Assembly: GCF_900113005.1 (NCBI RefSeq)
Contig: NZ_FONW01000004.1
Location: 62,001 to 126,000 of the forward strand
Direction: 5' to 3'
Source of the DNA: Sunxiuqinia elliptica
GTDB taxonomy: Bacteria > Bacteroidota > Bacteroidia > Bacteroidales > Prolixibacteraceae
Length of the DNA stretch: 64,000 bases
Part shown: in pieces, positions 62,134-64,000 of the stretch
Layout: every line of letters begins with the position of its first letter
Position numbering within the stretch: the first letter of the stretch is position 1
Made by a program: the position numbers and the translations under genes
Notes under the pieces: generated by a model
Database searches by the model: none
What the model was told of the DNA's origin: nothing
What the model saw: only the letters and a program-made list of their open reading frames with translations

Positions 62134-63174
62134 CTATTCTGCTTTAAGTGCTTCAATTGAATTGTTCAACAGCGCTCTAACATATTTTGGATTGTGAACA
62201 CCCAAACTACGGTCTTCTTCTAAACCAACCCAGTTAAAGAATGCTCTTGCTTCAATCATTGGATAAGTACCTACAACTGGATGGAAACCGTCCTCTTCAT
62301 TGCCGGCAATTACTCCACGATCAAGCAGCAAATCTCTTAGCTCAGCCAAACTTTCGTGCATCTCGGTTTGAACACCACCATAATTATAGTCTTCCAAATT
62401 TGCATCGTGACAGTCGTTACATGCATCAACATTAGGAATCCAAGAGTGGCCGCCTTGGCCGCTGGAGAATTCAGCCATATGACATCCAACACAAGAAGCT
62501 TGATTCAAGTGGAAATTTGAACCTGTTTCCGGGTATGGAGAAGAGCCGTCAATTTCAGCAAAACCTACACCTGCAACAACATTAGCTTGTGCACCATGGT
62601 GTGGACCGTAGTGAGTACTTGATATGTAGAATGTTTCTTCTCCTGGATTCGTTTCATTCGGTTCTGCTCTGCGAGACTGGTGACAATTGGCACAAAGGTT
62701 ACTATTACCTTGAAGATCCATCGTTATTGCATCATTAAAGATAGGAGCAACCGGATCAGTCAATCTCAAGGCATAGTCATCGGAATCAAATGAATCATGC
62801 AATCCGTGGCATGTTCCACACTCCCAAGCATTAGGGCTAGTTATATTTCCAAATACTTCACCGAACTCGGCATACTGAACAAATCCTTCATGAGAGTGGC
62901 AGGCCGCACATGAGGCGCGCGCTCCAGCATAGGCGACTGCATTAACACCACTTTTGTGGACCGACATGGCGAACTGCCCTTGAATTGCTTCAATATTGTC
63001 ACCCCCATGACAAACCAAGCAAGTAACATGACCATCAGCTCCATCCGAACCATCGGCTCCATCAGCTCCATCAGCTCCATCCAATCCCGGAGGACCTTCT
63101 TTTACACACGCAGGAATAATAAACAATACCAACGAGGCAACAAACAGTAATCGAACTATTTCTCTGAGTTTCAT
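62134..63174 (-). CDS. Six-haem cytochrome c lipoprotein with collagen-like linker
   Basis: A 346-residue lipoprotein (LFVASLVLFIIPACVKE). Directly after the lipidated Cys a collagen-like stretch of seven Gly-X-Y triplets runs from GPPGLDGADGADGADG to GSDGADG. Then six CX2CH motifs follow: CLVCH, CAACH, CGTCH, CANCH, CVGCH and CNDCH. The repeat is visible in the DNA as 9-bp units around 63040-63090. The linker probably spaces the haem domain from the membrane, possibly to expose it on the surface or to form a trimer. The start is the ATG at 63172-63174. It is first in the cluster, behind an FNR-type box. Confidence 0.87.
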   Translation of the reverse strand: MKLREIVRLLFVASLVLFIIPACVKEGPPGLDGADGADGADGSDGADGHVTCLVCHGGDNIEAIQGQFAMSVHKSGVNAVAYAGARASCAACHSHEGFVQYAEFGEVFGNITSPNAWECGTCHGLHDSFDSDDYALRLTDPVAPIFNDAITMDLQGNSNLCANCHQSRRAEPNETNPGEETFYISSTHYGPHHGAQANVVAGVGFAEIDGSSPYPETGSNFHLNQASCVGCHMAEFSSGQGGHSWIPNVDACNDCHDANLEDYNYGGVQTEMHESLAELRDLLLDRGVIAGNEEDGFHPVVGTYPMIEARAFFNWVGLEEDRSLGVHNPKYVRALLNNSIEALKAE

Positions 63175-63297
63175 ACGCTTAAAATTTAGTACGTTCAATA
63201 AACATGGAATGACTTCCATTCTTAGTTATGAGTATAAAAATAAAGTTGAAAGTACTAAGTTCTAAAGCTTAAGGGGTGACATATTGCGAGAGTAGAA

Positions 63298-63311
63298 TTG
63301 ACATATATCAA
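63298..63311 (-). promoter_or_regulatory. FNR/Crp-type box upstream of multihaem operon
   Basis: TTGACATATATCAA matches TTGAT-N4-ATCAA at nine of ten consensus positions. It lies 124 bases upstream of the six-haem gene start and directly after the stop codon of the Crp/Fnr gene. Confidence 0.65.
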
Positions 63312-64000
63312 TCAGCCGTTTTTACTGATTTTTATCAGCTCTGGCTCATTCAAAATCTCAATTTCATTACGGCTTTGTTTGATGATACCTGAGACTTCTA
63401 ATTCCTTCATACTTCGGATAAAGCTTTCCTTTGTCATTCCAGACATTTCAGCAAACTCTTGTTTGCTTAATTTGTAGGTAAAAGGATTGGCATGAAAGAT
63501 CTCATTTTTCAAGTAGAGTAGAGTATCTGCTACCCGCCCGGGCATATATTTTTGGGTTAGTCCAATTAGCGTGCTAAGCATCTGCAAATTTTGCTTATTG
63601 TTATATTTGAGCAGTTCGTAAGCAAATTTACTATTCCGAGCAAGGAGGGTGTGTAGCCTATTCGAATCAATGAAACAGCATTCAACTTGAGTTAAAGCCG
63701 TCACCGTGAAATGTCGAATGTCATCACTAATTACTCCACCAGCCGTAATTAAATTATGTGTAGAAATTAGCTTCAAAATAACATTTTTACCATTGGTACC
63801 TTCTGCGAGGACTTTAGCTAAGCCTTCCTTCATACAAACAAAATGAGTTGTAGAAGTATTTTGTTTTATAATTGTCTCACCTGGATTAAAAATGACATTG
63901 CGTTTGCAAGTCATTAGATAATCCATATCTTCTTTCGTTAAACATTCAAAAATGCTTGCTTCAGCCTTAGGCAAACAGTTTAGACAACAAGTTCGACTAC
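63312..64000 (-). CDS. Crp/Fnr-family transcriptional regulator, N-terminus cut by window end
   Basis: The frame is open to the right window edge, so the start is not in the window. The visible part reads CCLNCLPKAEASIFECLT at the start, a cysteine cluster like that of FNR-type sensors. A cyclic-nucleotide-binding fold follows (FNPGETIIKQNTSTTHFVCMKEGLAKV and ILKLISTHNLITAGGV), then a dimerisation helix and a helix-turn-helix (YKLSKQEFAEMSGMTKESFIRSMKEL). A TTG at 63972-63974 could serve as a start, but an upstream one is likelier because the frame remains cysteine-rich and open. Being next to the cytochrome genes, it probably controls them in response to oxygen or redox state. Confidence 0.85.
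   Translation of the reverse strand, partial: SRTCCLNCLPKAEASIFECLTKEDMDYLMTCKRNVIFNPGETIIKQNTSTTHFVCMKEGLAKVLAEGTNGKNVILKLISTHNLITAGGVISDDIRHFTVTALTQVECCFIDSNRLHTLLARNSKFAYELLKYNNKQNLQMLSTLIGLTQKYMPGRVADTLLYLKNEIFHANPFTYKLSKQEFAEMSGMTKESFIRSMKELEVSGIIKQSRNEIEILNEPELIKISKNG

Noticed and set aside
63041-63105. Short tandem DNA repeats that could be taken for a CRISPR-like or minisatellite array
   Set aside because: They are in frame and encode the Gly-X-Y linker of the six-haem lipoprotein; there are no spacers.

Overview
The window comes from a Gram-negative member of the Bacteroidota, most likely an anaerobic or facultative environmental Bacteroidales/Marinilabiliales-type organism. The evidence is the gene content: a BatA-type membrane protein, a NagB fused to a PIG-L domain, a folP-cdaA pair, DUF1599 next to a DoxX/MauE-like protein, PPi-dependent phosphofructokinase, DUF5777 beta-barrel and many SCxx-type lipoproteins. 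Several upstream regions carry the Bacteroidota promoter pattern TTTG-N~20-TAnnTTTG, and Shine-Dalgarno sequences are rare. The assignment is inference from gene content; no 16S rRNA, tRNA, CRISPR array, prophage or insertion sequence was seen.

Layout. 1-9 kb: 5' part of a GH95 fucosidase-like lipoprotein, a MerR/B12-binding regulator, a BatA-like protein, a TPR histidine kinase, ornithine aminotransferase and a 36-residue lysine-rich protein. 9-23 kb: YjbQ, an anaerobic sulfatase-maturase-type radical SAM enzyme, a PafA-fold protein that has lost its metal ligands, a NagB/PIG-L fusion with an adjacent LacI-type regulator (both genes carry the same operator-like sequence), a KamA-family aminomutase with the residue signature of glutamate 2,3-aminomutase, a DoxD-DoxA fusion and YbaK. 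23-30.5 kb: a seven-gene TetR-controlled efflux operon (tetR, tolC, hlyD, two ABC ATPases, two ABC-2 permeases) with two perfect 18-bp operators around a recognisable promoter. 30.6-53.8 kb: mostly housekeeping and envelope genes, including an M16 protease pair, the folP-cdaA-mscS operon, a sensor kinase, pfp, an ENPP-type phosphodiesterase, an esterase, glycerate kinase and an outer-membrane protein pseudogene with three disabling lesions.

53.8-64 kb is the most distinctive part: a multihaem cytochrome cluster on the minus strand. In transcription order it has a Crp/Fnr regulator (cut by the window end), a near-perfect FNR box, a six-haem lipoprotein with a collagen-like linker, a monohaem lipoprotein, a DUF5777 beta-barrel, a small monohaem cytochrome, a seven-haem membrane-anchored cytochrome, a cytochrome b561-type protein, a NapC/NirT-like seven-haem protein, and the fused cytochrome c assembly protein CcsBA. 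I count 22 haem-binding motifs in about 6 kb. I infer an uncharacterised electron-transfer chain from quinol through the periplasm to, or across, the outer membrane.
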